Part shown: piece after piece, positions 1-5,212 of the stretch
How the letters are laid out: the number at the start of each line of letters is the position of its first letter
How positions within the stretch are numbered: position 1 is the first letter of the stretch
Notes under the pieces: generated by a model
The model's database searches: none
What the model was told of the DNA's origin: nothing
What the model saw: the letters and a program-made list of their open reading frames with translations, nothing else
Translations under genes and position numbers: made by a program
Assembly: GCA_016866645.1 (NCBI GenBank)
Contig: VGLX01000054.1
Span: forward strand, 1 to 7,684
Reading direction: 5' to 3'
DNA from: Candidatus Woesearchaeota archaeon
GTDB lineage: Archaea > Nanobdellota > Nanobdellia > SCGC-AAA011-G17 > VGLX01
DNA length: 7,684 nt

Positions 1-1
1 A

Positions 2-97
2 AAAGAAAAATTAGATTCAAAAAATTCTTTTGATAAAATAATACAAAAAATAGTTATACAATCAAAAAATTTTTATTTACACCAATATCCCACATAA
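2..97 (+). CDS. possible 3' end of an upstream gene (31 codons, partial)
   Basis: From the left window edge, one forward frame is open for 31 codons and ends in TAA at 95-97. The translated tail ends FYLHQYPT and is rich in Lys, Ile and Asn, as expected from very AT-rich DNA. No domain can be recognised. In such AT-rich sequence stops are frequent by chance, so an open frame of this length is mildly suggestive of coding but not proof. It could equally be plain intergenic DNA holding the promoter of the next gene; a weak TATA-like stretch lies at about 70-79. Confidence 0.25.
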   Translation, partial: KEKLDSKNSFDKIIQKIVIQSKNFYLHQYPT

Positions 98-118
98 TTA
101 TCGGACAACCTGTAAACG

Positions 119-346
119 GTGGGGGCCAGGATATTTGAATGGCCTGAAGGCAGAGGCATTTACGAGTGCAAACCCAAAGAAGGGACTGTCGGCCGAACAT
201 TCCAGTTTGATTCTGATGAAGTCACAATCTGGATGAATGCTGGAAAAGCAGAATTCACCGACCTTATCTCAGGCAAAAAACTAGTATACACCACAGAACA
301 GACACGAGAATATGACTGCCGTTGTATCAAAAGCTACGGAAAGTAA
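119..346 (+). CDS. small hypothetical protein, 75 aa
   Basis: I do not recognise this protein. The frame is closed upstream by TAA at 113-115, so GTG at 119 is the first usual start; the next in-frame Met is residue 39. No Shine-Dalgarno precedes it. The product is soluble-looking, with no signal peptide or membrane segment, has Trp at 8 and 38, one Cys at 17 and a CXC pair (C67, C69) near the C-terminus, and alternates charged and hydrophobic residues as a small beta-rich domain would. The stop lies 6 nt before the M23-like gene, so the two probably form one transcript. The protein-like composition and tight spacing support a real gene; function is unknown. Confidence 0.5.
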   Translation: MGARIFEWPEGRGIYECKPKEGTVGRTFQFDSDEVTIWMNAGKAEFTDLISGKKLVYTTEQTREYDCRCIKSYGK

Positions 347-352
347 AACGAA

Positions 353-841
353 ATGCCAAACAAACGCACAGAATCCAAAAACATTTATAGCCTGCCTTTT
401 GACGAATTATTAAACCTAAAACCACAGCCTGCGCCGTTCCACTACGAAGTAAAATGGCAGAAGCATGCGTTAGACTTTGCGATGAAAGAAGGGACACCGA
501 TAAGAGCGGCGCTAGACGGGATTGTAATCAAAGCGATTGATGAATTCGGTCCAGGCGGCCCTGAAAAATCTTTCGTGGACAGTTGTAACCTACTAATTAT
601 TGAACACATTAACGGTGAATACTCAGGATATGCCTATCTAAGAAAAGGGTTCAAAGTACGAGAAGATGACGAAGTCAAAGAAGGCTCAATCATAGCCTAC
701 TCGGGAAGGTCAGGATACAACACTTATCAGCATCTTCATTTTAATGTCATGAAAAAAACTAAAAGCGATAACTGGCAAACAATCCCTACAAGGTTCAAGC
801 TTAAGAACGGGATTTACGTTCTGACTTCTCCAATTGAGTAA
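353..841 (+). CDS. M23/LytM-like metallopeptidase-fold protein, catalytic His possibly replaced
   Basis: The 162-residue product resembles the LytM/peptidase M23 domain. Visible landmarks in order are H38-A-L-D41-F-A-M followed by EGTPIRAALDGIV (residues 46-58), LLIIEH (80-85), YAYL (93-96), VKEGSIIAYSG (108-118) and HLHF (127-130). In M23 enzymes the Zn2+ is held by the first His, the Asp and the second His of HXH; the first His of HXH and a His in Y-x-H-L assist catalysis. Here the HXH pair is intact, but the first motif reads HXXD instead of HXXXD and the middle His position is Tyr95. It may therefore be an altered or non-catalytic member that binds rather than cuts. There is no signal peptide or membrane helix, so export is not evident. 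It starts at ATG 6 nt after the 75-aa gene without a Shine-Dalgarno. Family assignment is fairly secure; activity and substrate are open. Confidence 0.75.
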   Translation: MPNKRTESKNIYSLPFDELLNLKPQPAPFHYEVKWQKHALDFAMKEGTPIRAALDGIVIKAIDEFGPGGPEKSFVDSCNLLIIEHINGEYSGYAYLRKGFKVREDDEVKEGSIIAYSGRSGYNTYQHLHFNVMKKTKSDNWQTIPTRFKLKNGIYVLTSPIE

Positions 842-879
842 AACCTGTTTACATTAACGCTTCCGCTTTTCTTCTTATG

Positions 880-954
880 TTACTCGTATAAAAACTTGCC
901 AGCTTCATCCGCCGTAAAGGTCGGCTTGTACTCCAACATTTGGTAACCTTCCAT
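880..954 (-). CDS. possible small ORF, 24 aa, with TATA and Shine-Dalgarno
   Basis: On the minus strand a 24-codon frame runs from ATG at 954-952 to TAA at 882-880. It starts MEGYQMLEYK and ends DEAGKFLYE. It is preceded by GGGGG (966-962) 7 nt before the ATG, which pairs with the archaeal anti-Shine-Dalgarno allowing one G-U wobble, and by a TATA-like box at 1008-1001, which would put the transcript start near 978. Removing one T from the T5 run near its end would join it to another open frame ending at 856-854 with tail TSNIRRKAEALM, so this could be a slightly longer gene broken by a one-base frameshift. The product is not recognised. The coherent promoter, ribosome site and start spacing are the main support. 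Confidence 0.35.
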   Translation of the reverse strand: MEGYQMLEYKPTFTADEAGKFLYE

Positions 955-992
955 CTTCGCACCCCCTATGAACTTCTTACACTCTTACCTGT

Positions 993-1058
993 CGTCGAAA
1001 GTATATAAGAAAACTTGACAACTAATGTTACAAAAATGAGGTCACGATACTTTCAACG
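993..1058. repeat. 12-bp inverted repeat flanking a 42-bp spacer
   Basis: CGTCGAAAGTAT at 993-1004 and ATACTTTCAACG at 1047-1058 are reverse complements with one mismatch. The left arm overlaps the TATA-like box at 1001-1008. It could be a paired operator, part of an RNA structure, or chance; no mobile-element features accompany it. Confidence 0.4.
1001..1008. promoter_or_regulatory. TATA-like box, nearly symmetric, may serve both strands
   Basis: GTATATAA reads as a TATA box on either strand. On the minus strand it lies about 47 bp upstream of the ATG of the 24-codon ORF. On the plus strand it would start an RNA near 1030, ahead of the hairpin region at 1081-1141. It overlaps the left arm of an inverted repeat (993-1004 with 1047-1058, 11 of 12 positions complementary). 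Confidence 0.35.
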
Positions 1059-1142
1059 TAACGTAAACTGTTCCCGAAGTGCCGATACGTGCTATCCGGC
1101 CCTGAAAAACCCCCGCCCTGCAAATCAGGTGAAGGGTTTTTT
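1030..1142 (+). ncRNA. candidate structured small RNA, no coding content
   Basis: This intergenic stretch has a TATA-like box about 26 bp before its proposed start. It holds a compact hairpin at 1081-1100 (GCCGATA with TAT-C-CGGC, one bulged C, loop CGTGC) and ends in a terminator-like hairpin plus T6. The open frame crossing it (from TTG at 1015) does not look like protein. No convincing tRNA, box C/D or H/ACA signature was found. It may be a small RNA of about 110 nt, or simply a terminator preceded by spacer. Strand is chosen by the T-tract; the hairpins would also form in a minus-strand transcript. The boundaries are inferred. Confidence 0.3.
1105..1142 (+). terminator. intrinsic-terminator-like hairpin with T-tract
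   Basis: AAAAACCC at 1105-1112 pairs with GGGTTTTT at 1134-1141, and CCTG at 1117-1120 pairs with CAGG at 1126-1129 across the loop CAAAT. The two helices are separated by an unpaired internal loop, and six T follow the GGG. The layout would stop transcription coming from the left, keeping it out of the MNT/HEPN promoter. Because A5 sits on the other side, it would also give a T5 run on the minus strand and may act in both directions. Confidence 0.55.
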
Positions 1143-1163
1143 CCAAAAACAGGAACAAAAAGA

Positions 1164-1171
1164 TTTATATA
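1164..1171 (+). promoter_or_regulatory. archaeal TATA box of the MNT/HEPN operon
   Basis: TTTATATA preceded by a purine-rich AAAAAGA (BRE-like) closely matches archaeal promoters. Its centre is about 32 bp before the ATG at 1200, so transcription would begin around 1193 and the leader would be only a few nucleotides, consistent with the absence of a Shine-Dalgarno before the MNT gene. Confidence 0.75.
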
Positions 1172-1185
1172 CCTTTAGAGGTATA
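1168..1185. promoter_or_regulatory. palindromic operator overlapping the TATA box
   Basis: TATACCTTTAGAGGTATA is an inverted repeat with perfect 7-bp arms (TATACCT/AGGTATA) and a 4-bp centre. It overlaps the last bases of the TATA box and fills most of the space before the predicted transcription start. A repressor dimer bound here would block TBP or polymerase. The neighbouring MNT protein carries an N-terminal winged HTH, making autoregulation the natural reading. This is an inference from position and symmetry. Confidence 0.6.
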
Positions 1186-1199
1186 ATATCATACTGTAA

Positions 1200-1814
1200 A
1201 TGGTATACATAAAACTGGAGAAAACAGACATGAAGATATTGGCCCACATGGCTAGAGATATGAGTAAAGAATACTCCATAAAAGAACTTTCAGACCAGCT
1301 TAACACGCCGTACGTAAAAATCCACAATTCCGTACACAGGTTAGCAGACAGGGGCATGATAAAAAAGAGGGTGCTTGGCAAGTCGCACTATTGTAGCTTT
1401 GACTACAAGAGCAACTTAGATGTAGCCTGCTTCGTGGAAGCTCAGATCGCAAGAAATTTTTTAAGAATAAACAAACCTGTAAAAATACTCATCGAAAACA
1501 TCCAAGAAAGACTATCGATCCCGAGCTACTCATTGGTCGTATTCGGCTCTTTTGCCAAGAGCACGCAGACAAAGAGCTCGGACTTAGATCTTGCTGTGAT
1601 TACGGAACAAAGGACCTTAGAAAAAACAGAAAGGACAATAAACGCAGTCGCAGAAACTAGCAATATAAAAGTGCATACAACCGCGTTCATCTACGAAGAT
1701 TTCATCAAGATGTTAAAATCAAAAGATGTCACAGTTGGAAAAGAACTAGCAAAGAACCATATTGTCTTACACGGGTGCGAGCAATTCTACGAATGTATCA
1801 GGATGTCAGAATGA
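1200..1814 (+). CDS. wHTH-nucleotidyltransferase antitoxin (MNT of an MNT/HEPN pair)
   Basis: The 204-residue protein has an N-terminal winged helix-turn-helix (about residues 5-70; KELSDQLNTPYVKIHNSVHR is the helix-turn-helix and RGMIKKRVLGKSHYCSF the wing). A minimal nucleotidyltransferase domain follows from about residue 92. The signature is G116-S117 then, after ten residues, D128-L-D130, the GSX10DXD metal-binding motif. In MNT/HEPN (type VII) systems the MNT partner modifies a Tyr of the HEPN RNase with AMP and silences it. I could not place a clear third carboxylate in the later strand (around NIKVHTTAF, 155-163), as also happens in minimal members of this family. Its stop overlaps the next ATG (ATGA, 1811-1814), so the pair is translationally coupled. 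The wHTH and the palindrome just upstream suggest it represses its own operon. Confidence 0.85.
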   Translation: MVYIKLEKTDMKILAHMARDMSKEYSIKELSDQLNTPYVKIHNSVHRLADRGMIKKRVLGKSHYCSFDYKSNLDVACFVEAQIARNFLRINKPVKILIENIQERLSIPSYSLVVFGSFAKSTQTKSSDLDLAVITEQRTLEKTERTINAVAETSNIKVHTTAFIYEDFIKMLKSKDVTVGKELAKNHIVLHGCEQFYECIRMSE

Positions 1815-2392
1815 AAGACCAAGAAGTTGAGAACAACGTCAAGTATTACCTGGCTGAAGGGCTGTTCAAGAAAGGTAATTATGATTTCCTCACAGGGTTT
1901 TATTTGGATAATGCTAAGAGATCATTATCGACAGCGAAAGTTTTGTTTAGGGCATCTGAGGATAAAGAGCTAAAGAAGATGCTAGGACTATTAGACAGCT
2001 TTGAAACGTACTTATGGGTCATCACTGCATCTTACTACTCGATGTTTTATGCAGTAAACGCATTATTCTCAAAGAACGGGCTGAAGGTATGAGACAAAAT
2101 CGCCCATAAAGTCGCATCAGACCTGTTTTATCACTATTTTATACAGAATAATAAGCTTGCTAAACGGCTTTTTGAGACTTATGAGGAAGCAAAGAATTCT
2201 GCGCTAGACCTCACAGACACGAAATATCCTGATATTGCTAGAGAGCTTTCAAAGAATTTATCATATGAAATGAGTAAAAGGCGCAGGTTCCAGTACAATA
2301 TGCTAGAATCCACAAAAAGAAGCTACGCAAAAACATCAATGGACAGGGCAATAGATTTCGTTAATCAAATGGAAGTTGTGATAAAAAGCTGA
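1811..2392 (+). pseudogene. HEPN-domain toxin interrupted by in-frame TGA (codon 94)
   Basis: ATG at 1811 overlaps the MNT stop. The first 93 codons encode helices typical of a HEPN protein (FLTGFYLDNAKRSLSTAKVL, then ITASYYSMFYAVNALFSKNG). TGA at 2090-2092 then interrupts the frame, which continues open for 99 more codons to TGA at 2390-2392. The continuation is clearly homologous in character: DKIAHKVASDL directly after the stop, then an RRRFQYN segment and a long C-terminal helix, resembling the UPF0332/HEPN group. The Arg-rich region with the likely catalytic or modified residues lies after the stop, so a 93-aa product should be inactive. One base change would restore a sense codon; GGA (Gly) would fit. 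TGA ends four other genes here, so general recoding is unlikely. A nonsense mutation is the simplest reading; a sequencing error or read-through remains possible. Starting at 1775 is less likely than the coupled ATG. Confidence 0.8.
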
Positions 2393-2416
2393 TTTTTTCT
2401 TAGAGCTGGATTTTTT
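2393..2416 (+). terminator. tandem T-tracts after the MNT/HEPN operon
   Basis: Two T6 runs (2393-2398 and 2411-2416), each following an imperfect repeat of AGCTG(G)A, come immediately after the final TGA of the HEPN frame. Oligo-T stretches on the non-template strand are the usual archaeal termination signal. They sit in the 40-bp gap between two convergent genes. Confidence 0.5.
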
Positions 2417-2417
2417 A

Positions 2418-2437
2418 GCTGAGTCCATAGTCTCAGC
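2418..2437. repeat. small inverted repeat at convergent gene ends
   Basis: GCTGAG (2418-2423) and CTCAGC (2432-2437) form a 6-bp stem with an 8-nt loop. The right arm contains the stop codon of the DUF167 gene. On the minus strand it is followed by an A-run rather than T-run, so it is not a classical terminator for that gene; it could stabilise the 3' end. Confidence 0.3.
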
Positions 2438-2648
2438 CTGTTTCTAGCACCTTCTCTTTGTTTTTCAGCCCTGATATGATTTGTATTGGCAGTTTATATT
2501 TTTTATGAAACAATTTTATTATCTCTTTGTTGGCCTTATTCTCTACATGCGGATCTTTTATCAAGACCTTGTATGCCTGCTTTTCTTCATCAAAGTCTTG
2601 TATCTCGTTTTTTCCTGCGTTAGTCTTTACTATTATCTTGATTCTCAT
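2433..2648 (-). CDS. DUF167 (YggU-type) protein, 71 aa
   Basis: The protein matches the small DUF167/UPF0235 family in length and landmarks: an N-terminal strand MRIKIIVKTNAGKNEI, a second strand YKVLIKDP, the family hallmark VENKANKEIIKLFHKKYKLP (residues 36-55) and a final IISGLKNKEKVLE. Members are single-domain alpha/beta proteins found in all domains of life without a settled biochemical role. The ATG at 2648 follows the hydF stop by 33 nt; no Shine-Dalgarno is visible. A TTTATAAA box at the end of hydF could give it a promoter of its own, though it may also be the last gene of the hyd transcript. Nothing links it directly to hydrogenase maturation. Confidence 0.85.
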   Translation of the reverse strand: MRIKIIVKTNAGKNEIQDFDEEKQAYKVLIKDPHVENKANKEIIKLFHKKYKLPIQIISGLKNKEKVLETG

Positions 2649-2680
2649 GGCTTACACAGTGATAAGATATTGATTAAAAG

Positions 2681-2688
2681 TTTATAAA
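2681..2688 (-). promoter_or_regulatory. possible TATA box of the DUF167 gene
   Basis: TTTATAAA overlaps the stop codon of hydF and lies about 36 bp before the DUF167 ATG at 2648. That predicts a transcript start near 2658 and a leader of about 10 nt, matching the missing Shine-Dalgarno. AT-rich DNA can produce such a box by chance. Confidence 0.4.
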
Positions 2689-3980
2689 ACTTGTTTAGTA
2701 AAAAAAATTCGATGTGCAGTTTTAGTGCCCCATGGCAACACTACCCTTTTCAGGGTGTCCATCCCTTGCATATACGACAAAAAAAGGCCGTAATTGGTGA
2801 ACGGCATGCCCAATGCGGTGAGGTCTCTTATTCTCGCAAGGAGCTGCTGCGAGGGTATCATGCATCCGCCACAATGGATTATCAGCTTGTACTGTTCAAG
2901 CTTTTCGTTTTCTTGAAATTCCCTCCCGAAATTGTGTTCGATGACCACCTTTGGGAAGTTTCTTTTAAAAAAATTCGGGATTTGGACTGTCCCGATATCT
3001 TCACCTATCCTTGAATGGTTGCACGCTTCGACTATAAGCACCTTTTCGCCGGGCTTAAGATTGTCACATGCGCTTATCCCCCGCACGAAAAGATGTAAAC
3101 GGCCCCTGCTGAAGTAGTTTATCATAGTTATCGAGAAAGTTGTGAGCATTATGTTTTCAGGCACCCAGTGGCGCAAGACATCAATAGCTTGAGAATCTGT
3201 TATCACTGCATGCGGCCTCTTTTTGAAAGATTCTATGAATCCAAAAAACCTCTTCTTCTCCTGCTCTGATTCTTCTGGTTTTTGGCTTCGTGCTTTTTGC
3301 AGGTCTAGCCTGAACGAAACAGGATACGCCCAGTTACGGGTTATGTACTCTTCTACCATTGATTGCGGCCTCAGATACCTGCCTGGCGGAGTCTGGACGT
3401 CCATAGGTATTACCAGGACATAGTATTCTTCTCTTTTGAGGAATGGGATAAGCTCAATTTTTTGGTTTTTTGATTCAAAGTTTTGGATTATAAAACTTAG
3501 TAATGGCTGCCGGTATCTCTCATGGTTTGCCTTCAGCCTTATCTTGTTTACAAACTTTAGTTCATGAATCTCGTCCTCAACAGGCCGTATCTTTTTTTCG
3601 TCTTCTTCTTTGAAGATGTTGTAAACGACAAGCATCTGCTTGTTCAGTTCTCTGGCTTGCCCTATAATCTTTTTTTCCCAGGTGAAGTCTTCTGTTGAAG
3701 GGTCTATAACAACAAGGGCAAGGTCGCATTCTTTTAGGTCGTTGAACAGTTTTACCCTTTTTTTATCTCCGAGCCGGCCTTCTTCGTTGCATCCTGCAGT
3801 GTCGAACAGCTTTACAGGCCCTAATCCATGGATTTCTTGCAAAGCTGTCTTTGTATCTGCGGTTGTTCCAGGGGTCGGGTCTACTATTGATGTCTGCTGC
3901 TGGGTTAGAAGGTTCATTATGCTGCTCTTTCCAGAGTTCATCTTCCCGAATATCCCGATATGGTCCCTTTCTATCAGCAT
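2682..3980 (-). CDS. hydF: [FeFe]-hydrogenase maturation GTPase HydF
   Basis: HydF is the scaffold that receives the diiron precursor built by HydG and HydE and delivers it to apo-HydA. The 432-aa protein has the expected three parts: N-terminal GTPase, central dimerisation domain and C-terminal FeS domain. The P-loop is G12-K-M-N-S-G-K18-S19, the switch I threonines are T39/T40 in PGTT, and the G3 motif is D60-T-A-G63. The G4 guanine-recognition motif, normally NKXD, reads N121-I-F-K, so base specificity may be relaxed. The [4Fe-4S] ligands are intact: C320-N-H322, then 46 residues, H369-C370-G-G-C373, matching CXHX(46-53)HCXXC. Length is ordinary, with a slightly short N-terminus before the first strand. 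Its ATG overlaps the end of glyA by 7 nt, so translation is coupled. It is the last maturase of the operon. Confidence 0.95.
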   Translation of the reverse strand: MLIERDHIGIFGKMNSGKSSIMNLLTQQQTSIVDPTPGTTADTKTALQEIHGLGPVKLFDTAGCNEEGRLGDKKRVKLFNDLKECDLALVVIDPSTEDFTWEKKIIGQARELNKQMLVVYNIFKEEDEKKIRPVEDEIHELKFVNKIRLKANHERYRQPLLSFIIQNFESKNQKIELIPFLKREEYYVLVIPMDVQTPPGRYLRPQSMVEEYITRNWAYPVSFRLDLQKARSQKPEESEQEKKRFFGFIESFKKRPHAVITDSQAIDVLRHWVPENIMLTTFSITMINYFSRGRLHLFVRGISACDNLKPGEKVLIVEACNHSRIGEDIGTVQIPNFFKRNFPKVVIEHNFGREFQENEKLEQYKLIIHCGGCMIPSQQLLARIRDLTALGMPFTNYGLFLSYMQGMDTLKRVVLPWGTKTAHRIFFTKQVL

Positions 3981-5212
3981 TTTTTATTGTTCCTTTTGTA
4001 GATAGGATGTTTCTTGCAAATTTTAGTCACAATCTTTTTTCTTTTAATCATCCCATCTTCGTCTTCTGGGTTCTTGACTGCGTAAGAGATTATTTCAGAT
4101 AACCTGTGTATGTCCTTTTTCGTGAAACCTCTTGAGGTCAGGCCTAATGTGCCAATCCTTATGCCTGACGGTTTTTTGGGACTGCCTTTGTCGAAGGGTA
4201 TTAGGTTCTTGTTTGACATGATGCCTGCTTTTTCAAGCGCTTCTTGCACAGCATGGCCGTTAGTGTTCGTGTTTTCCAGGCTTATGAGTATGATATGCGT
4301 GTCAGAGCCGTTTGTGACAATGTTCACCCCTCTTTCTTTTAGCAGCCTGCAGAGAATCCTTGAGTTTTGGATTACTCGCTTGATGTATCTTTTGAACCGT
4401 CCTGTTGCGGCAATCTCGAAGCATATGGCTTTTCCGGCGATGTTGCTGTTCAGCGAACCGCCTTGTGTTCCTGGAAAGACCGCACGGTCTATCTGCTTTG
4501 CATACTTGTCCTTGCATAGTATCACTCCGCCTCTGGGGCCTTTCATGGACTTGTGGGTGGTGAATGTAACAAAATCAGCAAAATCGCATGGGTTCTGGTG
4601 GAGACCTGCGCAGACAAGCCCTGCGGTGTGGGCGATATCACAGAGAAGATACGCGCCGGTTTCATCGCAGATATCTCGGAACTTTTTGAAGTCAATCCCC
4701 CGAGGGTATGATGAGCCGCCAGCGATTATAAGACTAGGCTTGAACTTTATAGCTTTTTTCCTGACATCCTCATAGTCTATCCGGCCATTTTTCTTGTCAA
4801 CGCCATAGTGCATTGTCTTGAACAGATTTGCTGCGATGCTGAGTCTGTTGCCGTGGCTTATGTGTCCTCCGCATGCCAGGTCCATGCTTAGTATCCTGTC
4901 GCCAGGTTTTAATATTGACATCATCACTGCCATGTTTGCTTGTGTCCCTGAGTGTGGCTGGACATTCGCGTGTTCACTTCCAAAAAGCCTTTTGACCTTA
5001 TCAACAGCTATTCCCTCTATTTTGTCAACTACCTTTGTGCCCGCATAATACCTCTTGCCGACATAACCTTCTGAGTACCGGTTTGATATTATGCTGGAGT
5101 ATGCCTTAAGGATTCGCATGTCAGGATAGTTTTCTGACGCTACCATGTTGACTGTCTCTTCCTGGCGCTTTTCTTCTTCCTTTAGTAGGTTTAGTATCTT
5201 GTCAGGTCTCAT
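3974..5212 (-). CDS. glyA: serine hydroxymethyltransferase inside the hyd operon
   Basis: This PLP enzyme interconverts serine and glycine while passing a one-carbon unit to tetrahydrofolate or a tetrahydropterin analogue. I choose ATG at 5212, which overlaps the hydE stop in ATGA and gives 412 aa starting MRPDKILNLL; the ATG at 5251 would add 13 residues inside hydE. Family landmarks are complete: VASENY with the catalytic Glu (residue 27), YAEGY/GKRYY-type segment (residues 46-57, here YSEGYVGKRYYAG), SGTQAN, D192-I-A-H195 under the PLP ring, TTHK with Schiff-base Lys221 followed by GPRGG, and SGIRIGTLGLTSRG near the C-terminus with the carboxylate-binding Arg. The C-terminal tail is Lys-rich and ends in Cys. 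It lies between hydE and hydF with overlaps on both sides. Serine-derived carbon and nitrogen have been implicated in the azadithiolate bridge of the H-cluster, so a dedicated role in maturation is plausible, but general one-carbon metabolism cannot be excluded. Confidence 0.93.
   Translation of the reverse strand: MRPDKILNLLKEEEKRQEETVNMVASENYPDMRILKAYSSIISNRYSEGYVGKRYYAGTKVVDKIEGIAVDKVKRLFGSEHANVQPHSGTQANMAVMMSILKPGDRILSMDLACGGHISHGNRLSIAANLFKTMHYGVDKKNGRIDYEDVRKKAIKFKPSLIIAGGSSYPRGIDFKKFRDICDETGAYLLCDIAHTAGLVCAGLHQNPCDFADFVTFTTHKSMKGPRGGVILCKDKYAKQIDRAVFPGTQGGSLNSNIAGKAICFEIAATGRFKRYIKRVIQNSRILCRLLKERGVNIVTNGSDTHIILISLENTNTNGHAVQEALEKAGIMSNKNLIPFDKGSPKKPSGIRIGTLGLTSRGFTKKDIHRLSEIISYAVKNPEDEDGMIKRKKIVTKICKKHPIYKRNNKKC

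Noticed and set aside
1030..1142. tRNA or box C/D RNA in the intergenic region
   Set aside because: No T-loop GTTCRA, no cloverleaf, and no paired C (RTGATGA) and D (CTGA) boxes at suitable spacing.
1015..1212. 65-codon plus-strand frame from TTG
   Set aside because: It crosses the two hairpins and the MNT promoter, has no ribosome site and an unprotein-like composition; it overlaps the real MNT start.
2090..2092. Genome-wide TGA recoding as explanation of the HEPN stop
   Set aside because: TGA is the natural terminator of the MNT, DUF167, glyA and hydE genes here, at positions expected from family length and overlap.
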